This document shows, piece after piece, positions 44,000 through 56,800 of a DNA stretch of 64,000 nucleotides. Below the pieces are notes generated by a model. It searched no databases. It was not told where the DNA came from and saw only the letters and a list, made by a program, of their open reading frames with translations. The translations under genes were made by a program, and so were the position numbers. The stretch lies in NCBI RefSeq assembly GCF_009757775.1, contig NZ_RHLK01000001.1:285608-349607 (forward strand). The letters run 5' to 3'. Positions within the stretch are counted from its first letter, which is position 1. The number at the start of each line of letters is the position of its first letter. Origin of the DNA: Paenibacillus lutrae (GTDB taxonomy: Bacteria; Bacillota; Bacilli; Paenibacillales; NBRC-103111).

Positions 44000-44557
44000 T
44001 TAAGAGCTGCTATCCAACTGATAAATGAGTTGTACAACGCCTGAGGAGAACGTTCTCGTGTTAACCATTTTTAAATTCAATCTATGCTTAATATCCACAA
44101 ACAGCGGTTTTCCTTCTCCTAACACAACAGGGTGAACAGATAATCTAAATTCATCAACAAGCCCTAAATGGATGAAAGTTGTAATAAGACTTGCTCCGCC
44201 ATATAACCAGATGTCTTTACCCGGCTTACTCTTTAATCTATTTACTTCTTCAAGAATATGATCGTTTATAAATGTCGCTGCATGATCAGTCCCTTTTTGT
44301 GTCCTGGAAAACACATATTTTTCTTTACTATGAACCAATTCCCAAAGTTCTTTTTCAGAATCCGCATGTTCAATTTCCGGAGTGAATTGTCCCCATAAAT
44401 CATAGCTTTTTCTTCCATATAAAATTGTATCAATTTGGTTTAAAAAATTTATAAATCCCATCTCAGCGTCCATAATGCACCAATCAACTTCACCCTGTTT
44501 CCCTTCAATAAAACCATCTAAAGTAACCGCTAGATCTAAAATTATTTTTCGCTGCAT
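44000..44557 (-). CDS. Dihydrofolate-reductase-family protein (RibD C-terminal-like)
   Basis: 185 residues. The RibD_C/DHFR fold shows in KIILDLAVTLDGFIEGKQGE VDW, ILYGRKSYDLW, KYVFSRTQKG, and the NADPH loop DIWLYGGASLITTFIHLGLV. Typical for the small YwjB-type reductases of Bacillota, whose substrate is mostly unknown. It faces the DinB-like gene tail to tail with a 107-bp gap. Confidence 0.9.
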   Translation of the reverse strand: MQRKIILDLAVTLDGFIEGKQGEVDWCIMDAEMGFINFLNQIDTILYGRKSYDLWGQFTPEIEHADSEKELWELVHSKEKYVFSRTQKGTDHAATFINDHILEEVNRLKSKPGKDIWLYGGASLITTFIHLGLVDEFRLSVHPVVLGEGKPLFVDIKHRLNLKMVNTRTFSSGVVQLIYQLDSSS

Positions 44558-45310
44558 GAGGTGTTACTCCTTTCGTTAATCTACCTACCACCCATTATAA
44601 ACCTCAAATATGTCACCTTATGTCCTATTATTAAAAGGGAGAATACTTTTTTAACATTGCTGGTCGGTCAGAACGATTCCCTGAAAGCAATACAAGCTTT
44701 TCTTCTACGTGGATTCTCATTGATACTACTCATTCACTTAAACGGCCCGTTAGCTCCCGTTAGCTTACGAAGCATGGGCAGCCTAACATTTTATTTTCTC
44801 TGTCTGCAACTTTATTTTCCGAGTCCAAGACTTAATTACGCTGCCTAATCCGTTCCACAACGCGATTTTCCTTTGATATGCTTTTATCTATCTATAATGA
44901 CTTTTTTCTAAGTTATTTAAGTTCTTTCCCTTTGAAAGTATCCATAACCTTAACCCTACTAAATAATATCTTGTATATGAAATTAAATCAGACTATTCTT
45001 TATAATTAATCCAAATAAAAAGGACACTCGTATAAGTGTCCTTTTTAGAAATAGAGTTATTCATTGAATTGCTCAAAAACATTTTTCTAAATTCACAACA
45101 CTGTGACTCAGCGCTCTGTCGACTGCGCCCCTTGGATAATGTCGCGTATGTTTCACAGAGTACTAGACTCTTAAAAGACCTTGCGAATATGACTAATTTT
45201 ATCATGCCTGAAGATCGGAAATGAATACAGGTTCTTAGCCTTCGACAATAATTGTTCTATGCATCAGTCAAGAGTAGCGGCATAGGCTAGGCAAGGGATG
45301 GCAAGCTGCT
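44558..45310. other. Gap with remnants, before the NRPS operon end
   Basis: 750 bp. No intact gene. The stretch 44735-44780, read on the minus strand, encodes MLRKLTGANGPFK, which may be a gene end or a repeat unit (AACGGGAGCTAACGGGCCGT). A bidirectional terminator is at 45017-45046. The remainder is AT-rich and featureless. Confidence 0.4.
45017..45046. terminator. Bidirectional terminator downstream of the NRPS operon
   Basis: AAAAGGACAC and GTGTCCTTTT arms with a nine-base loop and T-runs on both strands. It is the first terminator met by minus-strand transcripts leaving the M20 gene (265 bp further). Confidence 0.8.
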
Positions 45311-46699
45311 CTAACCATCCGATGACAGCGGCGGCGTTCCGTACCGCTCCAGCACCCGGTAAATCGCATCCGTGCCGAACCCGATCGCTTCTATGGGAAT
45401 GCGTTCATCGGCGGCATGAATCAGTTTGGTAAACTGCATGTCCTTGGGCAGCGGCATTGGCAGGAAACCGTAGGTTTGGATGCCGAGCCTCGCAAACAAC
45501 CTTCCGTCCGTTCCACCGGGCAGCAGCATAGGAACCGGAACGGCCTCCTTATCCGCTTCTTGCAGCACATCGGACAGCAAACCGAACATCCCCATGTCGG
45601 GAGCTGCGGCGCACGGGTCATGGCGCAGCACTTCCAGCTCGATCGAATCATGAATCGCGAATCGGCGCAGCTCGTCCATAAATTGCTGCGGAGTAACGCC
45701 CGGCAGCGTTCGGCCGTCCAGCTCGACCGTAATTTCGCTTGGATGAACGTTGATCTTCTCGCCGCCGCGAACGACGGTCGCACTGACCGTATTATGCAGA
45801 AGCGGGGCGAAAGTCCCGCCCTTTTCCCCCAGCAGCTTCAAGATGAGGCCGCCCAGCCGGGGACGCAGCAACCCCTTCAGCAGCAGTGCCGGCAGCAGCG
45901 GCAGCGCGGCGGCCATGCTTTCAATCATCAACCGGGCCGCAGGTGTCACACGTATCGGGAGCTTACTGCTGCTAAGCGATTGAAGCATGTTCCCCAATTG
46001 CGCCATACAGCCGGCATCCGGCTTGCTCATGGAGCCGTGGCCTCCGTCTCCTCGAATCGTCGCTTTGAGCCAACACAGCTGCTTTTCTGCCACCATAATC
46101 GGATAAAAGGTTTTCCCCAGCGCATGAAACGCGAAGCCCCCGAATTCGCCGAGCGCATATTTTACGCCCGCAAAGTAATCGGCATGCCGCTCTACCAGGA
46201 AGGAAGCCCCGAATTCGCCCCCTGCTTCCTCGTCGCTGACAATCGCCAGAATGAGATCGCCCCGCAGCGGCAGCTTGCGGACATGTGCGCGGAGGAAAGC
46301 CGATACGAGCATCGCCACGCCGCCTTTCATATCAAGAGCGCCCCGCCCCCAGACGAAGCCGCCCTCAATGTCGCCCCCGAACGGGTCGCGGCTCCAGGCT
46401 TGCTTGTCGACACCTACGACGTCGACATGCCCGTACAGCAGCAGCGGCGGTGCTTCTCCGCTGCCCTTTATCTTGGCCAGCAGATTGGGCCGGCTGGGAT
46501 CAAGCGCACAGATCCGCGTCTTGATGCCCGCATCCTCAAGCAGTTGCCGGATATACATGATGCATGCGGCTTCCTCGCCCGGCGGATTTGTTGTATTAAA
46601 GCGGATCAATGCCTGCAAAATCTCCACGGGAGACGGCAGCCGCGCGCAGCGCCCGACTCCATCCTGTTCCAACTCGTTATTGGCAGGCCGGATAACCAT
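45311..46699 (-). CDS. M20-family zinc peptidase/amidohydrolase in the NRPS operon
   Basis: 462 residues from ATG 46699, chosen for GGAAGGAG eight bases upstream. The M20 zinc set is clear: GHVDVV (His, Asp), GRGALDMKGG (bridging Asp), SDEEAGGEFG (catalytic Glu and ligand) and late His in KLIHAADERIP. The dimerisation insert is around GDGGHGSMSKPDAGCMAQ. Relatives are ArgE, DapE and carboxypeptidase G2-like enzymes that cut N-acyl amino acids. As the last gene of the operon it may trim the peptide, remove a protecting acyl group or inactivate the product. No signal peptide. The role is inference. Confidence 0.9.
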   Translation of the reverse strand: MVIRPANNELEQDGVGRCARLPSPVEILQALIRFNTTNPPGEEAACIMYIRQLLEDAGIKTRICALDPSRPNLLAKIKGSGEAPPLLLYGHVDVVGVDKQAWSRDPFGGDIEGGFVWGRGALDMKGGVAMLVSAFLRAHVRKLPLRGDLILAIVSDEEAGGEFGASFLVERHADYFAGVKYALGEFGGFAFHALGKTFYPIMVAEKQLCWLKATIRGDGGHGSMSKPDAGCMAQLGNMLQSLSSSKLPIRVTPAARLMIESMAAALPLLPALLLKGLLRPRLGGLILKLLGEKGGTFAPLLHNTVSATVVRGGEKINVHPSEITVELDGRTLPGVTPQQFMDELRRFAIHDSIELEVLRHDPCAAAPDMGMFGLLSDVLQEADKEAVPVPMLLPGGTDGRLFARLGIQTYGFLPMPLPKDMQFTKLIHAADERIPIEAIGFGTDAIYRVLERYGTPPLSSDG

Positions 46700-46870
46700 G
46701 ACCCCGCTCCTTCCTGTAATGGACTGCCCGCGGTATGGTCGGTCAGAAGGAGAAACGCCTTGCAAGCTGCGCAGGACGAGCTCACCCTACAGTCTTGCAA
46801 GCCGCCGCTCCTGCTATTAGGCAGACGTGGCTTTGGTGCGAAACACCGACATGTTGACGCAAGCAGCCCT

Positions 46871-47842
46871 TTACGCGCCGGCGACAAGCGTGGTCCAGAA
46901 CGCTTTTTCCTTCGCGAACAAATCGTCCGCGAGTGCCAGCTCTCTGCCGCGTTCGAAGTCTCCCGTCACAAAGCGGTCCTTCATCAGATCCCATCCGTCC
47001 CTCACGGCGCCGAGCTGAACCGACAGCGACTCATGCAGCGCTTCGCCGATCAGCCCCTTCTCCCGCATGGAGCGGAGCAGTGACATGTTGGCGATATGCC
47101 GGTTGCAAATGATATTGACGCCGACAAGGCCATAGGTCAAATGAGTTTGCTTCTTCTCCGGGTCGGAATCTACATTCCACATGCCCTCTATTGAAAACTC
47201 GCCAAGCTCCCTGACCAGCCGCTCCGCATTTTCCACCACTTCTGCCAGCTTCAATTCGTAGGGCTGAACCTTTTCTTGAAGGTTGTAGACGTAATAGGCA
47301 GGCCCCAAATAGTTCGGGTTCACGTTGTATTCCGAGTTCCCGTACGCCTTAAGCAGCCTTTCCTCCGGCACCTCGTGCTCCTCGTAGCCCGCAAGCGTAT
47401 CGTCAATGACGTAGAAGACGCCGCGCTCCTTGTCGTATCCGTTAATCAGCGAATAATGATACCAATGGAACTTTTTCCAGGCCATGCTGCCCGGCAGCCA
47501 GTCATACAAATCGACGTTTACGCTCAAATTGCGTCCGCCCGTAAGCATTGCCCTGATTTCCTCCAGCACTGTCTCCTTGCTCCGGAAATGACCGGGCTCA
47601 ATATAACGGATCACTTGCGACAGCGGGAATCTGGCCGGATCGTCCAAATAATACAGAGAGTCAATTGTGGGATAGCGGAAGTCCTTGTCCGTTGCGGCCT
47701 CCCATGGAAAGTAACGGTAAATGTTCAAATACGCCGCATCGCTGTAGCTGGGCTCCTCCGACACTGCAATGGAAAACGCCTGGTTCAGCATGCAGTTCAT
47801 CCAAAACTCGTTAAACGGTTTCCTTTTCATCGACAGTTTCAT
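46871..47842 (-). CDS. BtrH-like N-acyltransferase (butirosin H N-terminal type) in the NRPS operon
   Basis: 323 residues from ATG 47842 with AAGGAGG nine bases upstream, 32 nt after the NRPS stop. The N-terminal papain/C39-like half has the nucleophile region NCMLNQAFSIAV. The His/Asp part is in FHWYHYSLINGYDKERGVFY VIDDT, as in BtrH. Butirosin BtrH moves an acyl chain from an acyl carrier protein to an amine of the sugar. BtrH-like proteins are often next to Bacillota NRPS genes. The likely job here is moving the finished or partial chain from a PCP to an amine; that is inference. The second half is all-helical. Confidence 0.75.
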   Translation of the reverse strand: MKLSMKRKPFNEFWMNCMLNQAFSIAVSEEPSYSDAAYLNIYRYFPWEAATDKDFRYPTIDSLYYLDDPARFPLSQVIRYIEPGHFRSKETVLEEIRAMLTGGRNLSVNVDLYDWLPGSMAWKKFHWYHYSLINGYDKERGVFYVIDDTLAGYEEHEVPEERLLKAYGNSEYNVNPNYLGPAYYVYNLQEKVQPYELKLAEVVENAERLVRELGEFSIEGMWNVDSDPEKKQTHLTYGLVGVNIICNRHIANMSLLRSMREKGLIGEALHESLSVQLGAVRDGWDLMKDRFVTGDFERGRELALADDLFAKEKAFWTTLVAGA

Positions 47843-47874
47843 CGTTCCCCGCCTCCTTAGGCTCACTCAGTATG

Positions 47875-50800
47875 TTAGTTCAAGCAAGCTTTACTTTCCG
47901 CAAGCACAGCCCTGATTTTTTTACTTGCTCCGTCTTCGACCATCGCGCGCATAATTGCCGTATAATCATCGGCAAGCGCACGGGCGGTCTCTTCGCGGAA
48001 AAGACTTGTCGCATATTCCAGTGCAAAGCCGATCTTGTCACCCTGCTCCGCCGCTTCCAGCGTCAAATCGAATTTGCTGACGCCCGGATCGAACTCCTTG
48101 GGGTCGAATTCAATGCCACCCGAACGGTAAGCGACGCGATCCATATTTTGCAAAATAAACATCGTATCGAACAGCGGATTACGGCTGCGGTCCTGTTCGA
48201 TTCCGAGCTTTTGCACCAAATCTTCAAACGGATAATCCTGATGCTCCAGCGCCTGAAGCACATCCTCATGCAGCTCGGACAAATAATCGCCAACCGTCCG
48301 GTACGATTCTGGGAAGCTGCGAATCGCCACCGTATTGACGAACATCCCGATCAGCCGTTCCAGTTGGGCATGATTGCGGCCCGCTACCGGCGTGCCGATA
48401 ATGATATCCTCCTCCCCGCTCCATTTGCTCAGCAGCATCGAATAAGCCCCGATCAGCACCGTATACAACGTCGTGCCGCGCTCGCGCGCAAACGCTTTGA
48501 TCTTGAGCGTCAGCTCCTCATCCAGTTTAAAGTTGATCAGACCGCCCTCGAAGTTTTGCAGTTCCTGCCTTGGCAAGGCCGTCTTAAGTTTCAGCGTCGG
48601 CAGCTCTCCTTCGAAGGCATCCAGCCAGTAGCGCTCATGCCCCATATAGGCTTCGCTGCCGATTCGTTCTTCTTGCCATACCGTGTAATCCCGGTATTGG
48701 ATATCCAGCTCCGGCAGCTCACCGCCTCCGTACAAATGGGTTAGTTCCTGCAGCAGAACGCTGACAGAGACGCCGTCGGTAATAATATGATGAAAATCCA
48801 GCAGCAGCAGATGGCGCTCTTCGCCAAGTGAAACCAATCCCGCCCGGAACAGCGGGAGACTGCCGAGATCAAACGGACGGATAAAGCGCTCCATCAGCGC
48901 GCTGATGCCGCCGAACAATCCTTCGTCTCCGCCTTCCGCGAGCAGCTTGCCCGCCGCCATTCTCAGCCTGGCGCTGCGCTCCAGCGTAAATACCGGCTCC
49001 GCATGCACGCGCTGTCGGAACTCGTCCTCCTCGTGATGGAACGTCGTTCTTAGAGATTCATGGCGGCGTATGACCACAAGAAAAGCTTCCTCCAGCCGCT
49101 CCACATCGAGATTGCCTTGCATATGCACGGCAAACGGCACGTGGTACATCGTTGCCTCGCCCGAGATCAGCCCCATCATAAATTGACGGCGCTGCGCCCT
49201 CGACATCGGGTAATGCTCGCGCTGTGGCTGCTTCGGAATGAGCGCGGCCGCCACGGTTCCGCTAGTGTCCAGATGGGCAGCTAAACCTTCCAGCGTAGGA
49301 TTCATAAAAATATCGCGCAGCGGCATTTGGATGCCAAAGCGTTCCGCAATGCGGCTGACCATGCCCGCCGCCTTCAGGGAATGGCCGCCCAGCAAGAAAA
49401 AGTTGTCCTTGGCACTGATTGCATCCGTACCGAGCAGCTCCTTCCAAATCTCCGCCAGCTTGCGCTCGGTATCCGTTGACAGCGGAACAAGCTCCCGTTC
49501 GCCCGCGTCGGCAGGTTCCGGCTTCGGCAGCGCCCTTCTGTCGATTTTGCCCGTTGGCGTAAGAGGAATCGTATCCAGAACGACCATGAAGGCCGGAACC
49601 ATATAAGAAGGCAGCTTGTCCCCGAGATAATCGCGCAGCTGTGCGGCCAAGCGGCCGGATGGCGTGTCGTCGTCCGGCTCCGCATCCGCAGTGTCCTGCA
49701 TGACGACATACGCACAAAGCGCATATTCCTCATCCTCTTCCTGAAACGCGGTGACGACCGTTTCCTTCACCTGTTCATGACGAAGCAGCAACTGCTCAAT
49801 TTCACCGATTTCAATCCGGTGTCCCCTGATTTTCACCTGGAAATCGCGGCGTCCCGCATAGGCAAACTCCCCGTTTTCAAGTCTGCGCCCAAGGTCGCCC
49901 GTGCGATACATGCGTTCGCCCGGCGCATACGGATTCGGCACAAAAGCGACATCCCATTCGGGATGGCTGAGATACCCGCGCCCGACGCCCGGCCCGCCGA
50001 TGCAAATTTCACCCGTCACGCCTGTCGGCTGCAGCTTCATTCCTTCGTCAAGCACCATCATGACGGAACCTTCGATCGGTCTGCCGATCGAAATGTCCTC
50101 GCCTTCGGTCACTTCCCGGATTGAGGTCCACACCGTCGTCTCCGTCGGACCGTACAAATTAAACAATCTGGCTCCCGTAGCGGCGCGCAGCCTGCCGAGC
50201 ACATCGGCCGTCAGGGGCTCCGCGCCGATCATCACTATGCACAGCTTTTGCAAGCCGTCCGTCTCGCCTCGCTGATTCATCCACCATTTGAAGCGTGATG
50301 GCGTGATTTGCAGCACATCGACGCCGTGCGCGTCGACCAGGGCTTGCAGCAAGGCGGCGTCTCCCCGTTCCTCTTCGCTCGCGAGTACAATCCGCATACC
50401 GAGCGTGAGCGGGAGCAGATTTTCAACGACAAAAATATCAAAGGAAGCCGATGCCATCGCCAGGATACTCTGACCCTTCTTAAACGGAATCCGCTTACGG
50501 AATCCGCTGATGAAATGAGCCAACCCGCGATGCTCGATCATGACTCCTTTGGGACGACCGGTCGAGCCTGACGTATACAGCACATATGCCAAATGGTCCG
50601 GCTTATGGATAAGCTCCGGATTGCCCCTGTCAGCCGCATACAACCCCGGATCGTCCAGATACCACTCGGCAACGGCTTTCGTTACGACTCCCGCATAGGC
50701 TTTTTCCGTCAGCAAAAGCGCTTCACCGCAATCCTCAAGCATCCATTCGATCCGCTCTTTCGGGTAAGCGGGATCAATGGCTACATATGCGCCTCCGGCT

Positions 50801-53800
50801 TTCAGAACACCCAAAATGGCGACAAGCAGCAGCGGACTGCGGGACGCCATCAGCGCGACTGTGCGCTCGGGCCCCACACCCTTCTCCCGTAAGGAATGGG
50901 CAAGCCGATTCGCGCGTTCATTCAGCTCTGCGTACGTAACCGTCTCTGTGCCGAATTGAATCGCCGCGGCATCCGGCGTACGTGCAGCCTGGCGCTCCAC
51001 TTCCTGTACAAACCCCGTCCATTCCACCGCTACATGCGCAGAAGCCGCCGTGTCTTCTTGTCGGTCCGTCATGTCTTTCTCAGCTCGAATTTCCATTCTA
51101 TCATTGCTCCCCTCTCCACTCGCGGCCTGTACCGGCATGCTTCCCCCGGCCAACAGAGCCAACAATTGCTCCCGCTCGTTTTCACTCATCAGATCAAGCT
51201 CGCCGATCGTGCGACCCTGCGATCTGCACATTTCCCGCACGAGTACGGTATAGCTTTCCGCCATACGGCGCGCGGTTTCCTTATCAAACAAATCGGTTGC
51301 GTATTCCAGTTGAAGCTCAATTTCCGCTTCGCGCTCTACCGCTTCCAGAGTCAGGTCGAACTTGCTTGTCCCCGCCTCGAACGGCATTTCGCCAAAGACG
51401 AGGCCGCCTTCTTCCATCACCGGCCGGTCCATATTTTGCAAGACAAACATTACGTCAAACAAAGGATTGCGGCTTCTGTCGCTATCTGCCTTCAGTCCTT
51501 GGACCAGCTCCTCGAAAGGATACGTCTGGCGTGAAAGCGCCTCTACGACATGCTTATGCAGCTCCGCCATATAGGCCCGTACCGTCTTGTCTCTTGCCGG
51601 CCTTGTCCGCAGCGCCAGCGTGTTGACGAACATGCCGATCATCCCATGTGTATCTGCATGCTCTCTGCCGGCGGCCGGAGTTCCCACAATTACTTCAGCC
51701 TGCCCGCTGTATTTGGCCAGCATCGCCGCGAAAGCGCCCAGCAGCACCGTATACAGCGTCGTCTTCGCTTCCCGCGCCAGCTCTCGCGCCTCCGCCGTTG
51801 TCTGCGCGTCCAGCCGGAATGAATGGCGGCGGCCCTTATAGCTCGGCAGAGACGGCCGCGGACGATCCGTCGGCAGCTCCAGCACAGAGAGCTTGCCTTC
51901 GAAGATTTCCATCCAGTAAAGCTCATGCTCCGCATAAGCGGCATTTGCAAAGCCGGCTTCCTGCCACAGCACATAATCGCTGTATTGCACGCGCAGCTCC
52001 GGCAGCGCTTGTCCGGCATACAGCTGGGACAGCTCATTCACCAGCAAACCCGATGATACGCCGTCCGTAATAATGTGATGAACATCCAGCAGCAGCAGAT
52101 GATCATCCTCATTCAACCGCAGCAGCCCCGCCCGCAGCAGCGGCAGCTTGTCCAAATAAAGCGGGCGCTGGAAATCTTCCATCAGCCTCGTCACCCCGGC
52201 GCCGTCCGGCGGCGCTCCACGCAGCGCTTCGTCCCCGGTCAACGCTGCCGGGTCCAGCGTCTCCAGCTTGAACGCATACGGCGGATGAACCACTTGCCTG
52301 AACTCGTCTTTTGTCATATGAAAAGTCGTCCGCAAGCTTTCGTGGCGGGCGATCAGCGCCGTAAACGCGTCTTCCAGCCGCGCCGCATCCAGCCTGCCCT
52401 GCAAGCGGAGCGCAAACGGCACATGATACATGGTGGCGTCACCGGCCAGCATCTGCATCATATATTGGCGGCGCTGAGCATGCGACATCGGATACCAATC
52501 ACGCCGCTCCGACTTCGGAATCGGCTCCGCCGCCGCAGCGGCGCCGTCCCGCTCCTTCAGCCAGGCGGCCATTTCCGCGATGGAGGTAAGCTCGAATATT
52601 AGGCTGAGCGGAACCTCTGCGCCTGTCGCCTGCTGCAGCTTGCCTGCCAGCACCGCAGCCTTCAAGGAGTGGCCGCCAAGCTCGAAGAAGTCGTCGTGAA
52701 TGCCGATGAGTCCGGCCGTATCGCCCAGCACTTCCCCCCAAATGGCGGCGACGAGCTCTTCCATCCCGTCTCGCGGCAGCTCCGGCGCTCCCCGCTCCCG
52801 GAGCCCGAATTCCAGCTCCGGCAAGGCGCGCCGGTCCACTTTCCCGTTCGGCGTCAGCGGTAACGCGTCAATCGTAGAGATATAGGTCGGAATCATCGCC
52901 TCCGGCAGCTTGTCTTTCAACTTTCTTCGCCATTCCCGCGAAGAGAGCTTGACCGAAGCGACCACATATGCGCACAGCTCCTTGTCGCCGCTTGCCTGAT
53001 CGTGGACGACCACAACTGCATCCTCTACTTCGGGAAGGGATATCAATTGCGAGCGAACCTCGTTCATTTCAATTCGCACGCCTCTGATTTTTACCTGTTG
53101 ATCGGCCCGGTCCACATACATTGCGTTGCCGTCCGGCAACCATTTTGCAATATCGCCGGTGCGATACATGAAGCTGCCCTCTCGGTACGGATGCGGCAAA
53201 AAGCGATCGGCTGTCATTTCCGGCTTGTTCACATAACCATCTGCAAGGCCGCTGCCGGCAATATACAGCTCCCCGGCTGCACTGATAGGGGCAAGCTGGC
53301 CTCCGTAGCCGAATATATAAATTTCGACATTGTGCATCGGCCCTCCAATCGGCACATAGCCGCCGCGATAAGCACCCGGCTTGTATGCGTACATATTGGA
53401 GCAAACCGTCGCCTCTGTCGGGCCGTAGCCGTTAATAATCCGTATCTCGGGATTAAGCTTCGTATACAGCTCCAGCGTTTCGTCACTAATCGGCTCTACC
53501 CCAACGAGCATTTTGTCTAGTGTAATCGCGGAATCCGATTGCTCCAGTATCCGCGCAACCTCTTTCAGCAAAGACGGCGGCAAATAAGCGAATGTAATCC
53601 GCTCTTCCGCAATCACCTCGGCAATTCGCCGCGGATCAAGCAATTTCGGCTCCGGGTAAAGCACCGTGCAAGCCCCGAACATAAGCGGCATAAACAGCTC
53701 CGCTACGCTGACGTCAAACGAAATATTGGTCAGACTGAGGCATCTGTCTTTCTCGCCGTATTGCCCATCGAAAAATGCCCTGAACGAATGTCCGAAGTTG

Positions 53801-56800
53801 TAAAAGCTGCGGTGCGGCACAATGACGCCCTTCGGCTGACCCGTTGAACCGGAGGTATAGATGACATACATCGGATCGGCTGCGTCCTGCGGCCATGCGG
53901 CGGCGGCATCGCCTCCGCCGAAGAACAACGTCTCATCCGCAATGTCCAGCACCTGCGAGGAGGCCGGCAAGACAGCCGCGGCACCGGAACGCGCGCCGTC
54001 CGCCAGTACCAGCTTCGCGCCGCTGTCCTCCAGCATGTAGAGGATGCGTTCCTCGGGATAATGCGGATCTACAGGCATATAAGCGCCTCCGGCTTTCATA
54101 ACGGCGAGCATAGCGGTCAGCATGGGGATGGAGCGCTCCGCCATGATGCCGACTACGCTGCCGCGTCCCACACCTTTGGCGCGCAAGGTTCGCGCCAGCG
54201 CATCGGTGCGGCGATCCAGCTCCCGATAGGTCATGGATTCACTGCCGCAAGATACAGCCGGGAGGCCCGGAACGGCTTCCGCCCGTTCCTTGAAGCATTC
54301 ATGCAGACAGCGCGGCGGCGGGAAGTCCGCTTCGCGTCTCCCCCACGCCAGCATGTGCAGGCGCTCCTCCTCCGTCAGCATCTCCGCTTCGCCGAGTGCG
54401 GCATCGGGACGGAGCGTTACGCTGCGCAGCAGCTGCACATAATGCCGAATGAACCGCTCGGCTGTCGCGCGGTGAAACAAATCGGTGTTATATTCCACGA
54501 CAAGCCGCAATTGCGTGCCTTCCTCTACAGCCTGAATCATCAAATCGTATTTGGCCGTGCCATGCTTAAAACGGTGGTGGCGATACGATAATCCCTCGGA
54601 CGAAGCATTCGGAATACCCAGGTTTTGCATGATGAACATCGTGTCAAACAGCGGACTCCGGCTGGCGTCCCTTCTGTCCATCCATTGCGCGATTTCCTCG
54701 AATGGATAATCGGCGTGGGCGTAAGCACCGGTCGCCATCTCTTTCACTTCGGACAAAAAGGCTCTGAACGGCTTGTCCGCGCACGGATAAGCGCGCAGCG
54801 CCAGCGTGCCGGTGAACATGCCCGCGATTGCTTCGAACTCGCGCCTGTTCCGACCCGCAATCGGCGTGCCGATGGCAATGTCCTCGGCCCCTGTATAGTG
54901 GGCGAGTAAAGTGTAATACGCCGATAGCAGTACCATAAACGGAGTCGCGGCAGATTCGGCCGCGAGTCTGCGCACAGCCGCCGTCAAATCTGCCTCGACG
55001 TATACGTCGAACGTTTCGCCGCGATTGCTTTTGACGGACGGACGCGGGGCATCAGTCGGAAGCGCAAGCGTCGGCCAGTCTCCCCGGCATTGCTCGCGCC
55101 AATAACGTTCGGCGTCCCCGGAGAGCGGCCTGCTCTCCTGCCATACCGCATAATCTTTGTATTGCAGAGGCAGCGGCGGCAGCGAACGGCCCCCATATAA
55201 AGTCACCAGATCGGACAAAAGAATGCCTGCCGACATGCCGTCGGATGCAATATGATGCATATCAAGAAACAGTACATGGCGCTCAGGCCCCAGCGTCAGC
55301 AAGGCTGCGCGGAGCAGCGGAGCCGTATCGAGCCGGAACGGCCGGAACAAGCTTTGCAGCACCTCGTCCGTTTCCGCTTCGTCGGCTTCCATGCGAGTCA
55401 GGCGAAAAGGAATGGCTGCGTGAATGCGCTGCCTGATCTCTCCGTCGATGACGTGGAAGGTGGTGCGAAGCGTTTCGTGACGCTCCACGATAGCTTGCAG
55501 GACAGCCTCCAGCCGGTCTGCATCAATAGCCCCGTCCAAGTACAGCGATTCGGGCAAATTGTAGCTCCGATCATCCGGCATCGCCTGCTGCTGCAAATAC
55601 ATGCGTTTCTGCGGCGATGAAACCGGATAATGCTCTTGTGGGGCCGCCTTTGGAATCGGCTCCATCGTATCGCCGGACAAAGATTCGGACGCTTGGCCGG
55701 TCAACGGTCCGACATATCCGCTGGCCGCTCCTGCTTCTGCTCCGTCACAGCCGCCGTCCGCCGCTTGCCCGATATGACCGATGTTCGCCTCGTGGCCGCC
55801 GTTCCCAACGGCCGCCCCTTGTTCATCGTGCCCAGCGTTCGATCTTTGTGCTGTCGCTGCGCCGCTCACCCTGAGCCGCCGCTCGATCAGCGCCGTGAAC
55901 GAAGGCAGATCGGCATGCCCCAGCAAATCTGCCGCCTGAATGCGGACGCCCGCAAGCTCGCTGAGCCGGTTTACAATTTTGAGCGCAATAATGGAATCTC
56001 CGCCCAACTCATAAAACCCGGCATCCGCAGGCAATTCGTCATAACCGAGCAGCTCTCCCCAGACATCTGCGACATGCTGCTCCCATTTCAGGCCGGATCG
56101 TTCCCCGGTTAACGCAACGCCGCTACGACGCTCACTCGCCATCCCGCCGCTCTGCTTCAGTGCGGCGTGCCATTTGGCAAACAGCTCGTTCATTTCTTGC
56201 TCAAGCTCCCGGGGAATATCTCCACCGAGCGAATATCTGTTCCAGGCCGCAAATGGCGTAGGAAGCGCCGATCCGGAGGGCGTCTCCTCCACCCAGCACA
56301 GGTGAGAATCGAACGGATACGTGGGAAGCGGCAGCCGCTTCCGACGTTGTCCCAGGTAGATCGCCTTCCAGTCGATCTCGTATCCGTCCACGTAATGTTG
56401 GCCCAGCTCCATCACTTCCATTTCCCGTTCGTTTGGAACGGGTTGCTTCCGGCTATTCCCGGCCGCAGCCGAATCGACCATTCCGAATCGGACGTTCGGC
56501 AGCACAAGTCCGGTAAGGCCGTTTTCAGCTGCCGCATGCAAGGTCTGGGCAAGCTCTTCCCAGCCGCTTACCGCAATCGCCAGGCGATACCGATGGGCTC
56601 CCCGGCCGACGGCCAAAGTGTAGCAAAGATCGGCCAAGCTGCTGCTCTCATCGCCGCGGTGCTTCAGAGCCCAGTCCCGTATCAGCAGCACGAGCCGCTC
56701 CAGCGCCGTTAGGCTGTGCGCGGACAAGCAGAACAGCTCCGCTCTGTCCGAACGACCCGAAGGCATCCCGGGGGGAGCCTCCTCCAGCACAATATGGCAA

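Noticed and set aside
45416-47083. Long plus-strand open frame of 555 codons over the M20 gene
   Set aside because: It is the antisense shadow of a GC-rich gene: the minus strand shows a complete M20 zinc site and a good ribosome site, and this frame shows no motif.
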